DNA of 10,385 nt from Flavobacterium psychrophilum (lineage in GTDB: Bacteria > Bacteroidota > Bacteroidia > Flavobacteriales > Flavobacteriaceae). Positions 1 to 7,528 of the stretch are shown piece by piece (positions within the stretch are counted from its first letter, which is position 1; each line of letters opens with the position of its first letter). The DNA is taken from positions 1-10,385 of the forward strand of contig DZCQ01000003.1 in assembly GCA_022730285.1 (NCBI GenBank), given 5' to 3'. The notes under the pieces were generated by a model, which worked only from the letters and a program-made list of their open reading frames with translations, was not told where the DNA came from and did no database searches. Made by a program: the position numbers and the translations under genes.

Positions 1-59
1 CAGGTGAAATCTCTGAAAATACACCTGATGATAAGGCGCGGATAGAAAAAAAAGAGTGA
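1..59 (+). CDS. C-terminal end of an unidentified protein (partial)
   Basis: Reading from base 3, the plus strand is open and gives GEISENTPDDKARIEKKE followed by TGA at 57-59. The charged, Glu/Lys/Asp-rich tail is typical of a soluble C-terminus, and the stop falls one base short of the stop of the convergent permease gene, as is common for tail-to-tail genes. The other two plus frames are interrupted (TGA at 5-7 in one, TAG at 43-45 in the other). All three minus-strand frames are also open over this short stretch, so a minus-strand gene cannot be excluded. About 18 residues are too few to name a family. Confidence 0.45.
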   Translation, partial: GEISENTPDDKARIEKKE

Positions 60-70
60 TTTAGCTAAAT
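59..70. repeat. 12-bp palindrome at convergent gene ends
   Basis: ATTTAGCTAAAT is a perfect dyad. It covers the last base of the left gene's TGA and the whole minus-strand TAA of the permease. Without a loop it can form only a very short hairpin. It may contribute weakly to bidirectional termination between the two convergent genes or may be chance in AT-rich DNA. Confidence 0.3.
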
Positions 71-1314
71 TTAATTGCTCTGACGGGTGCGATTTTTGTT
101 ATTATATAGGAAGGTATTAGCAAAAGTAACATGCAAATTGCTATAGTACCTATGTTTAATAGTCCTATTGTGATTAAATTAATATTGACTGGCGCTTGAT
201 TTACATAATAATTTTCTGGATTTAGCTTTATGATTCCTGTATATTTTTGTATTAATAACAATCCTATTCCGATGCTATTACCCCAAAGTACTCCTTTTAT
301 TATTATATGTGTGGCATTGTATAGAAATATTTTTCTTATGGACCAATTACTAGCCCCTAATGATTTAAGGATTCCTATCATTTGGGTTCTTTCGAGTACT
401 AAAACGAGTAATGCTACTGCCATATTAATTGTAGATACTACTATCATTATTGTAATAATTACGATTATATTAAAGTCGAATAGTTTGAGCCATTCGAATA
501 TATAATAATATTTTTGAACTATTGTTTGCGAATCTAAGGTTTTAGCAACGTCGTTTTTATTTTGTGTGTTTTTATATACTTCGGCTCCTTTTTGTTCTAT
601 CTGATTAAAGTCTTTTATAAATACCTCAAAAGATCCAACTTGTGATGGTTTCCACTTGTTTATTTTTTGAATATGTCTAATGTCTCCTATTATATAGGTT
701 GCATCAAATTCTTGAAAGCCTGAATTGTAAATTCCTGCCACATTAAATACACGAAGATTGGGCAGATGATTTCCTGTTTCTTTCATAAAAAACGTATTGA
801 ATGTATCGCCTACTTTAAGCTGCAGTCTATTTGCTAGGTATTTTGAAATTAGAACTTGATTGCTCACATCGTTAAAAATAGTTGGAATATTGCCTTGTAC
901 AAGATATTCTTTCATATTATTCCATTGGTAATCTTTTCCTACTCCTTTGAAAATAATTCCTTCGAAACTTTTGTCGGTTCTAATAATTCCCGCTTTGCTT
1001 GCTACTGCTTGGATATGTTGTATCCCTTTTACGTTTTTAAATTTAGGATAAAAGTCTTGTTGTGTAGAAATAGGTTGAATACTTACTTCTGATTGGTTAT
1101 TATCAAAGTTAGAAATAAGTATGTGTCCATTGAAAGCGGCTACTTTTTGGCGTATTTTTTCTTGCAATCCAGTTCCTGTTGCTACTGAAACTATCATCAT
1201 AATCATACCTATTGCGATTGCTGCAATTGCAATTTTAACAATAGGTGAAGCCATACTCCCTTTTTGATTTTTGGTAGTAATTAATTTGTTTGCTATAAAA
1301 TATTCTAAATTCAA
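61..1314 (-). CDS. ABC transporter permease, FtsX/LolC-LolE type
   Basis: This encodes a 417-residue inner-membrane permease with the MacB/LolCE layout. One N-terminal membrane helix (about 26-47) precedes a large periplasmic domain (about 50-275, MacB_PCD-like). Three C-terminal helices follow (about 282-307, 334-356, 379-404). The cytoplasmic stretch ERTQMIGILKSLGASNWSIR (308-327) matches the conserved FtsX-family loop that couples to the ATPase. Family members move lipoproteins (LolCDE) or use ATP hydrolysis for mechanical work on periplasmic substrates; which applies here cannot be read from the sequence. No ATPase gene is adjacent, so the partner is encoded elsewhere. The start is TTG at 1314: the region from it on (NLEYFIANKL) resembles the usual N-terminus of flavobacterial homologues, and no ATG lies upstream before an in-frame stop at 1342-1344. 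The first internal ATG (residue 21) would leave almost nothing before the first helix. Length is normal and no disruption is seen. Confidence 0.9.
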   Translation of the reverse strand: MNLEYFIANKLITTKNQKGSMASPIVKIAIAAIAIGMIMMIVSVATGTGLQEKIRQKVAAFNGHILISNFDNNQSEVSIQPISTQQDFYPKFKNVKGIQHIQAVASKAGIIRTDKSFEGIIFKGVGKDYQWNNMKEYLVQGNIPTIFNDVSNQVLISKYLANRLQLKVGDTFNTFFMKETGNHLPNLRVFNVAGIYNSGFQEFDATYIIGDIRHIQKINKWKPSQVGSFEVFIKDFNQIEQKGAEVYKNTQNKNDVAKTLDSQTIVQKYYYIFEWLKLFDFNIIVIITIMIVVSTINMAVALLVLVLERTQMIGILKSLGASNWSIRKIFLYNATHIIIKGVLWGNSIGIGLLLIQKYTGIIKLNPENYYVNQAPVNINLITIGLLNIGTIAICMLLLLIPSYIITKIAPVRAIKFS

Positions 1315-1331
1315 TTCTTGGTATTTAACAA

Positions 1332-1339
1332 CAAAGATA
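1332..1339 (-). promoter_or_regulatory. Candidate -7 element for the permease gene
   Basis: On the minus strand this reads TATCTTTG, an exact fit to the Bacteroidota -7 consensus TAnnTTTG. It ends 17 bases before the TTG start, implying a leader of only about ten bases. No TTG (-33 element) is found at the expected 17-23 base spacing. The position independently supports the TTG start, because transcription beginning here would place that codon very near the 5' end of the message. Confidence 0.5.
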
Positions 1340-1348
1340 TACTATTTT

Positions 1349-1382
1349 TTGTGAGGCATTATAGTTATTATTAGTAAATTTG
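1349..1382 (+). promoter_or_regulatory. Candidate promoter of the NamZ-family gene
   Basis: TTG at 1349-1351 and TAAATTTG at 1375-1382 are separated by 23 bases, the upper limit of the Flavobacterium consensus TTG-N17-23-TAnnTTTG. Transcription would start near 1389, giving a leader of about 25 bases to the ATG at 1414. The divergent permease promoter lies within about 45 bp, so the two genes share one short control region. Confidence 0.5.
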
Positions 1383-1413
1383 AATTTTATAATTTTTTCT
1401 TAAAACATTTCTT

Positions 1414-2655
1414 ATGCAAAATATTTCGAAATTTAAAATGTTCTTTAAAACCTTTTTTGTAGCGGCAATACTATTATTTTCTGTTGCATGCAAAACCCAT
1501 AATACTATAAAAAAAGATACAATTGTACAAAAAGAGTTTTCAAATGAAATTGTTACAGGTGCCAGCAACTATAATACATATTTGTCTTTGTTGAAAAATA
1601 AAAAAATAGGGGTTGTAACAAATCAAACTGGTATAGTTGATTTTAAAAACCCTGAAACCTTGAAAACCGAAGTTCTAAGCACCGTAGATTTTTTACTTCA
1701 AAATAAAATTGATGTAATAAGAATTTTTTCTCCAGAACACGGTTTTCGTGGCACTGCAGACGCAGGGGAACATGTTGTGGACGGAAAGGATGCTAGAACA
1801 GGACTTTCGGTAATATCTTTATATGGAGATAATAAAAAACCAAAGACAATACAGTTAGAAGGAATAGAAATTCTTGTTTTTGACTTACAAGATGTAGGTG
1901 TTAGGTTTTACACCTACATTTCTACCCTACATTATGTAATGGAATCTTGTGCAGAAAATAATATTCCACTAATAATTCTGGACAGACCTAACCCAAACGG
2001 AGGTATGATTGATGGCCCTGTGTTAGAAAAAGAATTTAGTAGTTTTGTTGGAATGCACCCAGTTCCTATTGTTTATGGAATGACAATAGGTGAATATGCC
2101 AAAATGATAAATGGCGAAAAATGGTTAAAAAATGGAATATCGTGCAATCTACTTATAATTCCGAATAAAAATTATAAAAGAGAAATGCCTTATAACTTGC
2201 CTGTAAAACCCTCCCCAAACTTACCCAATAGTCAGGCTATAAATTTATATTCTAGTTTATGTCTATTTGAGGGAACAAACATAAGTGTAGGAAGAGGGAC
2301 AGAAAAACAATTCCAAGTTTATGGTTCTCCTTTTTTACCAAAAACCGTATTTAATTTTACACCTATACCAAACTTTGGAGCAAAAGATCCTTTGTATAAA
2401 AATGAAGTTTGCAATGGAGAAGATTTATCCAAAATACAGAAATTGAATGGATTAGAATTAAAATGGCTTTTAAAAACATATCTTGATACACCTATTAAAT
2501 CAAGTTATTTCAACTCTTTCTTTACAAAGCTTGCTGGAACAAAAAAGTTACAACAACAAATAGAAGAAAATAATAGCGAAGTCCAAATTAGAGCTACTTG
2601 GCAGCAAGATATTGAAAAGTTTAAAAAAATCAGAAAAAAATACCTAATCTACTAA
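1414..2655 (+). CDS. namZ: NamZ-family exo-beta-N-acetylmuramidase lipoprotein (DUF1343)
   Basis: A 413-residue DUF1343 protein. Characterised members (NamZ, glycoside hydrolase family GH171) release N-acetylmuramic acid from non-reducing ends of peptidoglycan fragments, so a role in wall turnover or MurNAc salvage is likely. Conserved blocks are all present: KKIGVVTNQTG (63-73), FSPEHGFRG (105-113), QDVGVRFYTYIS (159-170), LDRPNPNG (189-196), VGMHPVPIVYGMTIGEYAKM (212-231), PSPNLPN (266-272) and FEGTNISVGRGT (285-296). The terminal W-x4-IEKFKKIRKKYL also looks like the family, so the gene is full length. A basic N-terminus, a hydrophobic stretch and SVAC with Cys26 suggest a lipoprotein signal; Ser at -3 is permissive rather than ideal. 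The residues after the Cys (KTHN) lack the acidic run seen in many surface-export signals, which favours the periplasm-facing side, but this is inference. ATG 1414 is preferred; Met9 is an alternative start. The gene is transcribed alone, away from the permease. Confidence 0.92.
   Translation: MQNISKFKMFFKTFFVAAILLFSVACKTHNTIKKDTIVQKEFSNEIVTGASNYNTYLSLLKNKKIGVVTNQTGIVDFKNPETLKTEVLSTVDFLLQNKIDVIRIFSPEHGFRGTADAGEHVVDGKDARTGLSVISLYGDNKKPKTIQLEGIEILVFDLQDVGVRFYTYISTLHYVMESCAENNIPLIILDRPNPNGGMIDGPVLEKEFSSFVGMHPVPIVYGMTIGEYAKMINGEKWLKNGISCNLLIIPNKNYKREMPYNLPVKPSPNLPNSQAINLYSSLCLFEGTNISVGRGTEKQFQVYGSPFLPKTVFNFTPIPNFGAKDPLYKNEVCNGEDLSKIQKLNGLELKWLLKTYLDTPIKSSYFNSFFTKLAGTKKLQQQIEENNSEVQIRATWQQDIEKFKKIRKKYLIY
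1892..1919 (+). repeat. 10-bp inverted repeat inside the NamZ gene
   Basis: ATGTAGGTGT (1892-1901) and ACACCTACAT (1910-1919) are perfect reverse complements around an 8-base loop. The sequence encodes the conserved DVGVRFYTYI block, so the dyad may simply follow from codons for G-V and Y-T-Y. The predicted stem would nonetheless be stable for such AT-rich RNA. Confidence 0.5.
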
Positions 2656-2786
2656 TTATATTTTTCTACTGAAAATCTTTTAAAAGGTTATAATTTAGTT
2701 GAAAAAAAGGCTTTCATGTTTTTTATCTAAAAAAAACACTGTATTAGCACAAAAAAAAGAGTTAATTTTTACATTATATTAATAAT

Positions 2787-2810
2787 TTGTTAATTTTTTT
2801 ATTACTTTTG
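2787..2810 (+). promoter_or_regulatory. Candidate promoter of the adhesin cassette
   Basis: TACTTTTG at 2803-2810 matches the -7 consensus TAnnTTTG, about 40 bases before the ATG at 2850. The nearest upstream TTG (2787-2789) is only 13 bases away, shorter than the usual 17-23, so the -33 match is poor. No better promoter-like site is apparent in 2656-2849, a 194-bp AT-rich gap with A and T runs. No comparable element precedes the next two genes, so this would drive the whole cassette. Confidence 0.4.
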
Positions 2811-2823
2811 AATATCGTAAAAA

Positions 2824-2845
2824 AAATATTAACGGAAATATTAAC
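2824..2845 (+). repeat. Tandem 10-bp direct repeat before the adhesin start
   Basis: AAATATTAAC occurs at 2824-2833 and again at 2836-2845, separated by GG, with the second copy ending four bases before the ATG. The copies sit in the presumed 5' leader, where a ribosome-binding region would lie. No Shine-Dalgarno-like purine run other than this A-rich leader is seen, which is normal for Bacteroidota. Confidence 0.5.
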
Positions 2846-2849
2846 AACT

Positions 2850-5800
2850 ATGAAGAAAATTATCTTAAGCTTTTTTTTAATAATTCTTCCTTTTTTGAGT
2901 TTTGCTCAAATTAACGAAGGTTTTGAAGGAGCAACCTTTCCTCCTACTACGCCAGGAAACTGGGCTATTTTGGATAACGGAGTGGGAACTGGAGTAAGTT
3001 GGGCAACAACAACCGATCCAGCTAGAGTATATGCAGGTACTAAATCTGCTATTTGTGATCGTGAATTACTATCAAGCGGTCAAACATCACAAGATTGGTT
3101 AGTGACCTCACAATTTACTGTACCATCAAACGGACAATTACGCTTTTGGACAAGACAAACTCTTTCAGGAAACAATGGAAGTACATATGAAATTAGAGTT
3201 TCTACAAATTCAACTCAAAATGACCAAGCAGCTTACACAACAGTGCAAACATGGACAGAAACATCTTTAAATACTACTTATAATGTTTACGAAGAAAAAC
3301 TAGTAAGTTTAAGCAGCTATGCAGGACAACCTATTTATATCGCATTTGTTAGAATAAACACACAACCCTCCACTTCAACAACAGGAGATAGATGGTTATT
3401 AGATGATGTAAAAGTCGTGCAACAATGTTTAGACCCTAGTGTTTTAACAGTAGGAACAATAACCCCAACCACAGCGAGTTTGTCTTGGACAAATAACGGT
3501 AGTGCAACTGCTTGGGAAGTTGAAGTAATTCCCGCAAGTAACACATCAACAGGAACAGGTGTAGCTGCATCTACAAATCCTTTCACAATTACAGGATTAA
3601 CTCCAGGAACAGCCTATAAATATTATGTCCGATCCAATTGTGGAGGCGGAAATTATAGTGCATGGGTTGGACCTTTTAATTTTATAACCACACCCGCAGG
3701 ATCTATATGTAGTGCACCTATAAACATCAGTACATTACCTTACAGCAATAGTGGAAATACAAATAATTTTGGTGACGAAGTAGATACTTTTCAAGGATCC
3801 TCCTGTGGGGCAACTCCTGCAACAACAAATTATCTACAAGGACCAGAAGTTTTTTATGCATACACTCCAACAGTTTCTGGAAACATAACCGTCTCTATGA
3901 CTCCTACAGGAGCAACCTCCAGTATTTTTGTTTACAATGGTTGCTCGAACGTTGGTTCATCATGTGTTGCTGGGGTAGCTAATTCTGGATCTGGTGTTCG
4001 TACTATACCAACTTTAGCAGTAGTTGCTGGTCAAACTTATATATTTGTTGTTTCAACTAGTTCTACGACTGGAGTTCCTTATACGCTAATAATTCAAGAT
4101 GTTAATTGTATGCAACCAGCAAGTTTGTCAGCTAATACAATTACCACATCAAGTGCTAACTTATCTTGGTCTAATCCTTCTGGCGCAACCTCTTGGCAAG
4201 TAGCCATACAGCCAGCTGGTTCAAATATTCCTTCTGGTGCTGGGGTTACAGCTCCCACGAATACCAACTATCTTGCAACTAACTTAACAGCTGCAACTGC
4301 ATACCAATATTGGGTCCGAGCAGACTGTGGTGGTGGGCTTTTTAGTGCATGGTCTGGACCATACTTTTTTAATACCGAAGTATGTGATGCTGCTCAAAAA
4401 TGCAACTATACCTTTAGAATGACAGATGATTGGGGAGATGGGTGGAATGGTGCTAGAATGGAAATAAGACAAAATGGTGTAGTAGTAGCAACTATTGGTT
4501 CTACATTTACTTCTGGTGCTGGCCCTCTTGACATTATCGTTCCTATTTGTGAAACTTTACCCTTCGAATTATACTGGACGGTAGCTGGAAGTTTCCCGGC
4601 TGAGGTTGGTATTGAAGTAATTAATAATTTTACGCAATCTCTTTACAAAAAGGCTTTCGCATCTGGTTCTGCCAGCACTACTACTCCTTTGCATTCTACA
4701 ACTTTTGATTGTGATAACCCTGCATGTTTGCCTCCAACCGCCTTAACAGCAACTGCTATTACAACAACAGGAGCAACTTTAGGATGGAATGCAGGAGGGG
4801 CAACTTCTTGGGATATATATGTAGTGCTGAATGGTTCTCCAGCTCCAACTGCAACTACTACTCCTACCTATTCAAGTATTACTACAAATCCGTTTGTTGT
4901 AACTGGATTAAATCCAAACACCACCTATCAATATTATATTCGCACGGTATGTAATGCAACAACAACTAGTATTTGGGCTGCTACAAGTAGTTTTACAACT
5001 TTGCCTACTTGCTCCACACCAATAACGCAAACTGTAACAGGAATGACACCATATACTGCTACTTTAGGCTGGACGCAACCAGCAAATCCAGCAGGTGGGT
5101 TTGCAACTACTTGGGAAATATTTGTGCTACCTTGTGGCTCAGCAGCACCCACCGCAACATCTACTGGAGCTATCGTAACCACACAGAACCCTTATACAGC
5201 AAGTGGTTTAACTCCATTAAGTTGTTATGATTTCTATGTTAGAGCAATCTGCTCTTCTACAGATAGTAGTAATTGGGCTGGACCAAAAACCTTTAATACA
5301 CCAGATACCAATGATGAATGTATCAATGCGAAATTAGCACCTATAAACCAAAATACCAATTGCTTACAAACAGTTACAGGAACAGTTGCTGGTGCCACAC
5401 CATCTTCTCAAACAAATGTTGGAACAGGTTGTAGCAATACCGCAGATGATGATGATGTTTGGTTTCGATTTGTAGCAACAGCAAGTACACATTATATCTC
5501 TTTATTAGGTGTCAATTATAGTGCTAACCCAACTAATTTAAACTTTGCTTTATATACTGGAAATTGCAGTGCAATGACACAGATAGGAGCGTGTGTGACT
5601 GGGACCAACACAAGAAGTCATATTAGAAATGGTTTAATTCCAGGTCAGACTTATTACGTAAGAGTTTATTCTACTGGAACCAACGCATCTATAACAACTT
5701 TCGACTTATGTATTGGAACCAATGTAATAACCTGCCCAAGTGCCCTGCCTCTTTGTGCAATAAATCCAATTATTTTACCTAACAATGTAGGTGTTCCAAC

Positions 5801-7487
5801 ACTTCCAAACCCTGTAAGTCCATATTCTACTACAAGTATGAGTGTAGGTTGTCTAGGTTCTGCACCTGCACCAACTTTTTATTATTTAACCATACCAATC
5901 AGTGGAAATTATACTTTCTTTTTGGAACAAAACACTAATAATACTTTTACAGGAACAGGAATAGATGTTGATTACGCATCTTGGGGACCTTATGCTAATA
6001 CAACCGCAGCTTGCTCTGGAATAACTACCTCTAATGTAAGAACAGGACTAACTGTTGGGTGCAGTTTTAGTGCTGCCTTTACAGAGACATTTTCTATTAA
6101 TGGTGCAGTAGCTGGTCAAGTTTATGTTTTGATGGTTACAAATTATTCCCAACGAAAAGGATTTATTCGTATAACCCAAACATCTGGCCCTATCCCTTTA
6201 GATTGTTGCCCCTATACTAATTTTAGTTATCCGGGAAGTTATTTTTGTAAAGATGGAGCAAATATTTTCCCTACATTACAATCTGGAGGAACTGCAGGCA
6301 CATTTGCCTCAACTGCTGGATTAGTAATTGATCCTGTAACGGGGGAAATTAACATAGCTGCAAGTATCGCTGGTTCTTATACAGTTACAAATACAATTCT
6401 TGCTGCAAATACTTGCACTACCTCTATTTCATCATGGAGTATAACAATATCCGAGCCTGCAATTGCTACCATAGCATATCCTAATGGTTCTGCATATTGT
6501 ACGACAATTACAACAGTACAAAATGCCACACAAACAGGAACTACTGGAGGAACTTATTTTGCAACTCCTAATGGATTAAGTATAAATACAAGTACTGGAG
6601 CTATTACACCTAATACTAGTTTACCAAATAATTATACCGTTAATTATGTAATAAGTACAATTCCAGGATGTCCAACATTTGTTGCAACAGCAAACGTAAT
6701 TGTCAGTTTAGCACCAACAGCAACTATTGCTTCAAGTGATGCAGATAATACTATTTGTAGTGATGAAACTGCCACTATAACAGTAACTCCTACTAATTAC
6801 ACTACTGGAGCAACTTATACTTGGACTAGAGATGGAAACCCAATATCAGGAACATCTAATACAATTAATCCGACAGAAACAGGAACTTATGTAGCAACTG
6901 TAACTTTAAATGGTTGTACAAATGTTGTACCACTTTCGTTACTATTTACCATTAATCCTAAACCAGAAATTCTGCTAGATGGAGAATGTGAAGGTGCAAA
7001 TTATATTTTAACCTCAAAACCAGATGGAATCAGCTTCAATCCAGCTGTAGTAACATATGAGTGGTTTGCAAACAATACAGCAATTCCTTCTAGCAATGAT
7101 GCAACGTTTAATGTTACAGAGTATATTACAGCAAATTCTATTAGTTACGATAGTTTTCCAATAACCTTTTCTGTAGAAGTAACGTCTCCAAATGGCTGTG
7201 TAGATATACAAACATTTACGGTAGAAACTCCATTTTGTACAATTCCGAAGGGAATATCTCCAAACGGAGATGGGAAAAATGATTATTTCGATTTAAGAGG
7301 TCTAGGTGTAAAACAATTAACTATTTTTAATAGATATGGTGCTAAAATATTTAGTCAAGCCAATTATACCAATGAATGGCGAGGACAAAACAGCAAATCA
7401 GAAAACTCTCCAGTAGGAACCTATTATTATGTAATAGAATTAAATAATGGAGAAACAAAAACTGGCTGGATTTATTTAAATAGATAA
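2850..7487 (+). CDS. Large multidomain surface protein with type B T9SS sorting domain
   Basis: A 1545-residue secreted mosaic protein. Residues 1-19 are a signal peptide ending FAQ. Residues 20-192 resemble a cleaved-adhesin/choice-of-anchor J jelly roll (NEGFEG, WLVTSQF, WLLDDVKV). Fibronectin type III modules begin at Cys193, 420, 626 and 721. Between them lie a PPC-like domain (285-419) and a GDGW module (512-625); a second PPC-like domain spans 824-961. Residues 962-1118 carry GCLGSAPAPTFYY (from 1000) and DVDYASWGPY (1039-1048), a module seen in flavobacterial gliding-type proteins. Two GTxGT...G.YTV repeats (about 1133-1300) and Ig-like segments (about 1303-1460) follow. The end (1462-1545) is the gliding-motility-associated C-terminal domain. 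Composition is very Thr/Ser/Asn/Gly-rich and Lys-poor, typical of cell-surface adhesins. By analogy with SprB it should cross the outer membrane through T9SS and act in adhesion, gliding or substrate contact; the ligand is unknown and no catalytic domain is evident. ATG 2850 is chosen because it directly begins MKK plus the signal peptide. Confidence 0.93.
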   Translation: MKKIILSFFLIILPFLSFAQINEGFEGATFPPTTPGNWAILDNGVGTGVSWATTTDPARVYAGTKSAICDRELLSSGQTSQDWLVTSQFTVPSNGQLRFWTRQTLSGNNGSTYEIRVSTNSTQNDQAAYTTVQTWTETSLNTTYNVYEEKLVSLSSYAGQPIYIAFVRINTQPSTSTTGDRWLLDDVKVVQQCLDPSVLTVGTITPTTASLSWTNNGSATAWEVEVIPASNTSTGTGVAASTNPFTITGLTPGTAYKYYVRSNCGGGNYSAWVGPFNFITTPAGSICSAPINISTLPYSNSGNTNNFGDEVDTFQGSSCGATPATTNYLQGPEVFYAYTPTVSGNITVSMTPTGATSSIFVYNGCSNVGSSCVAGVANSGSGVRTIPTLAVVAGQTYIFVVSTSSTTGVPYTLIIQDVNCMQPASLSANTITTSSANLSWSNPSGATSWQVAIQPAGSNIPSGAGVTAPTNTNYLATNLTAATAYQYWVRADCGGGLFSAWSGPYFFNTEVCDAAQKCNYTFRMTDDWGDGWNGARMEIRQNGVVVATIGSTFTSGAGPLDIIVPICETLPFELYWTVAGSFPAEVGIEVINNFTQSLYKKAFASGSASTTTPLHSTTFDCDNPACLPPTALTATAITTTGATLGWNAGGATSWDIYVVLNGSPAPTATTTPTYSSITTNPFVVTGLNPNTTYQYYIRTVCNATTTSIWAATSSFTTLPTCSTPITQTVTGMTPYTATLGWTQPANPAGGFATTWEIFVLPCGSAAPTATSTGAIVTTQNPYTASGLTPLSCYDFYVRAICSSTDSSNWAGPKTFNTPDTNDECINAKLAPINQNTNCLQTVTGTVAGATPSSQTNVGTGCSNTADDDDVWFRFVATASTHYISLLGVNYSANPTNLNFALYTGNCSAMTQIGACVTGTNTRSHIRNGLIPGQTYYVRVYSTGTNASITTFDLCIGTNVITCPSALPLCAINPIILPNNVGVPTLPNPVSPYSTTSMSVGCLGSAPAPTFYYLTIPISGNYTFFLEQNTNNTFTGTGIDVDYASWGPYANTTAACSGITTSNVRTGLTVGCSFSAAFTETFSINGAVAGQVYVLMVTNYSQRKGFIRITQTSGPIPLDCCPYTNFSYPGSYFCKDGANIFPTLQSGGTAGTFASTAGLVIDPVTGEINIAASIAGSYTVTNTILAANTCTTSISSWSITISEPAIATIAYPNGSAYCTTITTVQNATQTGTTGGTYFATPNGLSINTSTGAITPNTSLPNNYTVNYVISTIPGCPTFVATANVIVSLAPTATIASSDADNTICSDETATITVTPTNYTTGATYTWTRDGNPISGTSNTINPTETGTYVATVTLNGCTNVVPLSLLFTINPKPEILLDGECEGANYILTSKPDGISFNPAVVTYEWFANNTAIPSSNDATFNVTEYITANSISYDSFPITFSVEVTSPNGCVDIQTFTVETPFCTIPKGISPNGDGKNDYFDLRGLGVKQLTIFNRYGAKIFSQANYTNEWRGQNSKSENSPVGTYYYVIELNNGETKTGWIYLNR
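3426..5318 (+). other. Four Cys-bracketed FnIII modules with two spacer domains
   Basis: FnIII-like modules start at residues 193, 420, 626 and 721 of the large surface protein. Each begins with Cys and shares the pattern C-x2-P...LxW...W.V...GLxPxT.Y.YYVR..C...S.W.GP..F.T. A second Cys follows the VR/IR strand at residues 264, 493, 701 and 801, that is 71-80 residues after the first, suggesting one disulfide per module. The copies are clearly related but diverged, so they are old duplications rather than recent tandem repeats. The spacers are a PPC-like domain and the GDGW module. Confidence 0.8.
7233..7484 (+). other. Type B T9SS C-terminal sorting domain
   Basis: Residues 1462-1545 of the surface protein match the gliding-motility-associated C-terminal domain (TIGR04131/CHU_C type). 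The signature elements are IPKGISPNGDGKNDYFDL (1465-1482), LTIFNRYGAKIF, a WRGQN turn, and the terminal PVGTYYYVIEL...KTGWIYL. Type B domains of this kind depend on the T9SS, and in F. johnsoniae SprB secretion also needs a cognate SprF-family protein, which matches the next gene. Confidence 0.93.
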
Positions 7488-7498
7488 TTTAGACATAT

Positions 7499-7528
7499 GT
7501 GTAGTTTCAACATGTGTTGAAACTACAC
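7499..7528 (+). promoter_or_regulatory. Long hairpin in the adhesin-porP/sprF-like intergenic gap
   Basis: GTGTAGTTTCAACA (7499-7512) and TGTTGAAACTACAC (7515-7528) are perfect 14-base reverse complements separated by TG. In RNA this would form a stem of 12-13 pairs with a 4-6 base loop. It starts 12 bases after the adhesin stop and ends 24 bases before the ATG of the next gene. Only TT follows before AACAAAATTA, so it lacks the U-tract of a strong intrinsic terminator. It could be a leaky terminator, an RNA-processing or 3'-end stabilising element that sets adhesin-to-porP stoichiometry, or a protein-binding site. Confidence 0.75.

Noticed and set aside
230..505. Plus-strand open frame opposite the permease
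   Set aside because: Its Ile-rich hydrophobic translation mirrors the membrane helices of the permease on the other strand; there is no independent support.
2670..2730. Possible intrinsic terminator after the NamZ gene
   Set aside because: Only weak stems are found (AATCTT/AAGGTT with a wobble pair, GAAA/TTTC), and the T-runs nearby are not placed directly after a GC-rich stem.
2787..2849. Upstream in-frame TTG giving a 21-residue N-terminal extension of the large surface protein
   Set aside because: It would place extra residues before a classical MKK signal peptide that starts at ATG 2850, and the TTG lies upstream of the likely promoter -7 element.
3426..7230. Recent tandem duplication or array-like repeats in the surface protein gene
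   Set aside because: The modules share a protein pattern but are substantially diverged in DNA, so they are old domain duplications and not a variable repeat array or CRISPR-like structure.
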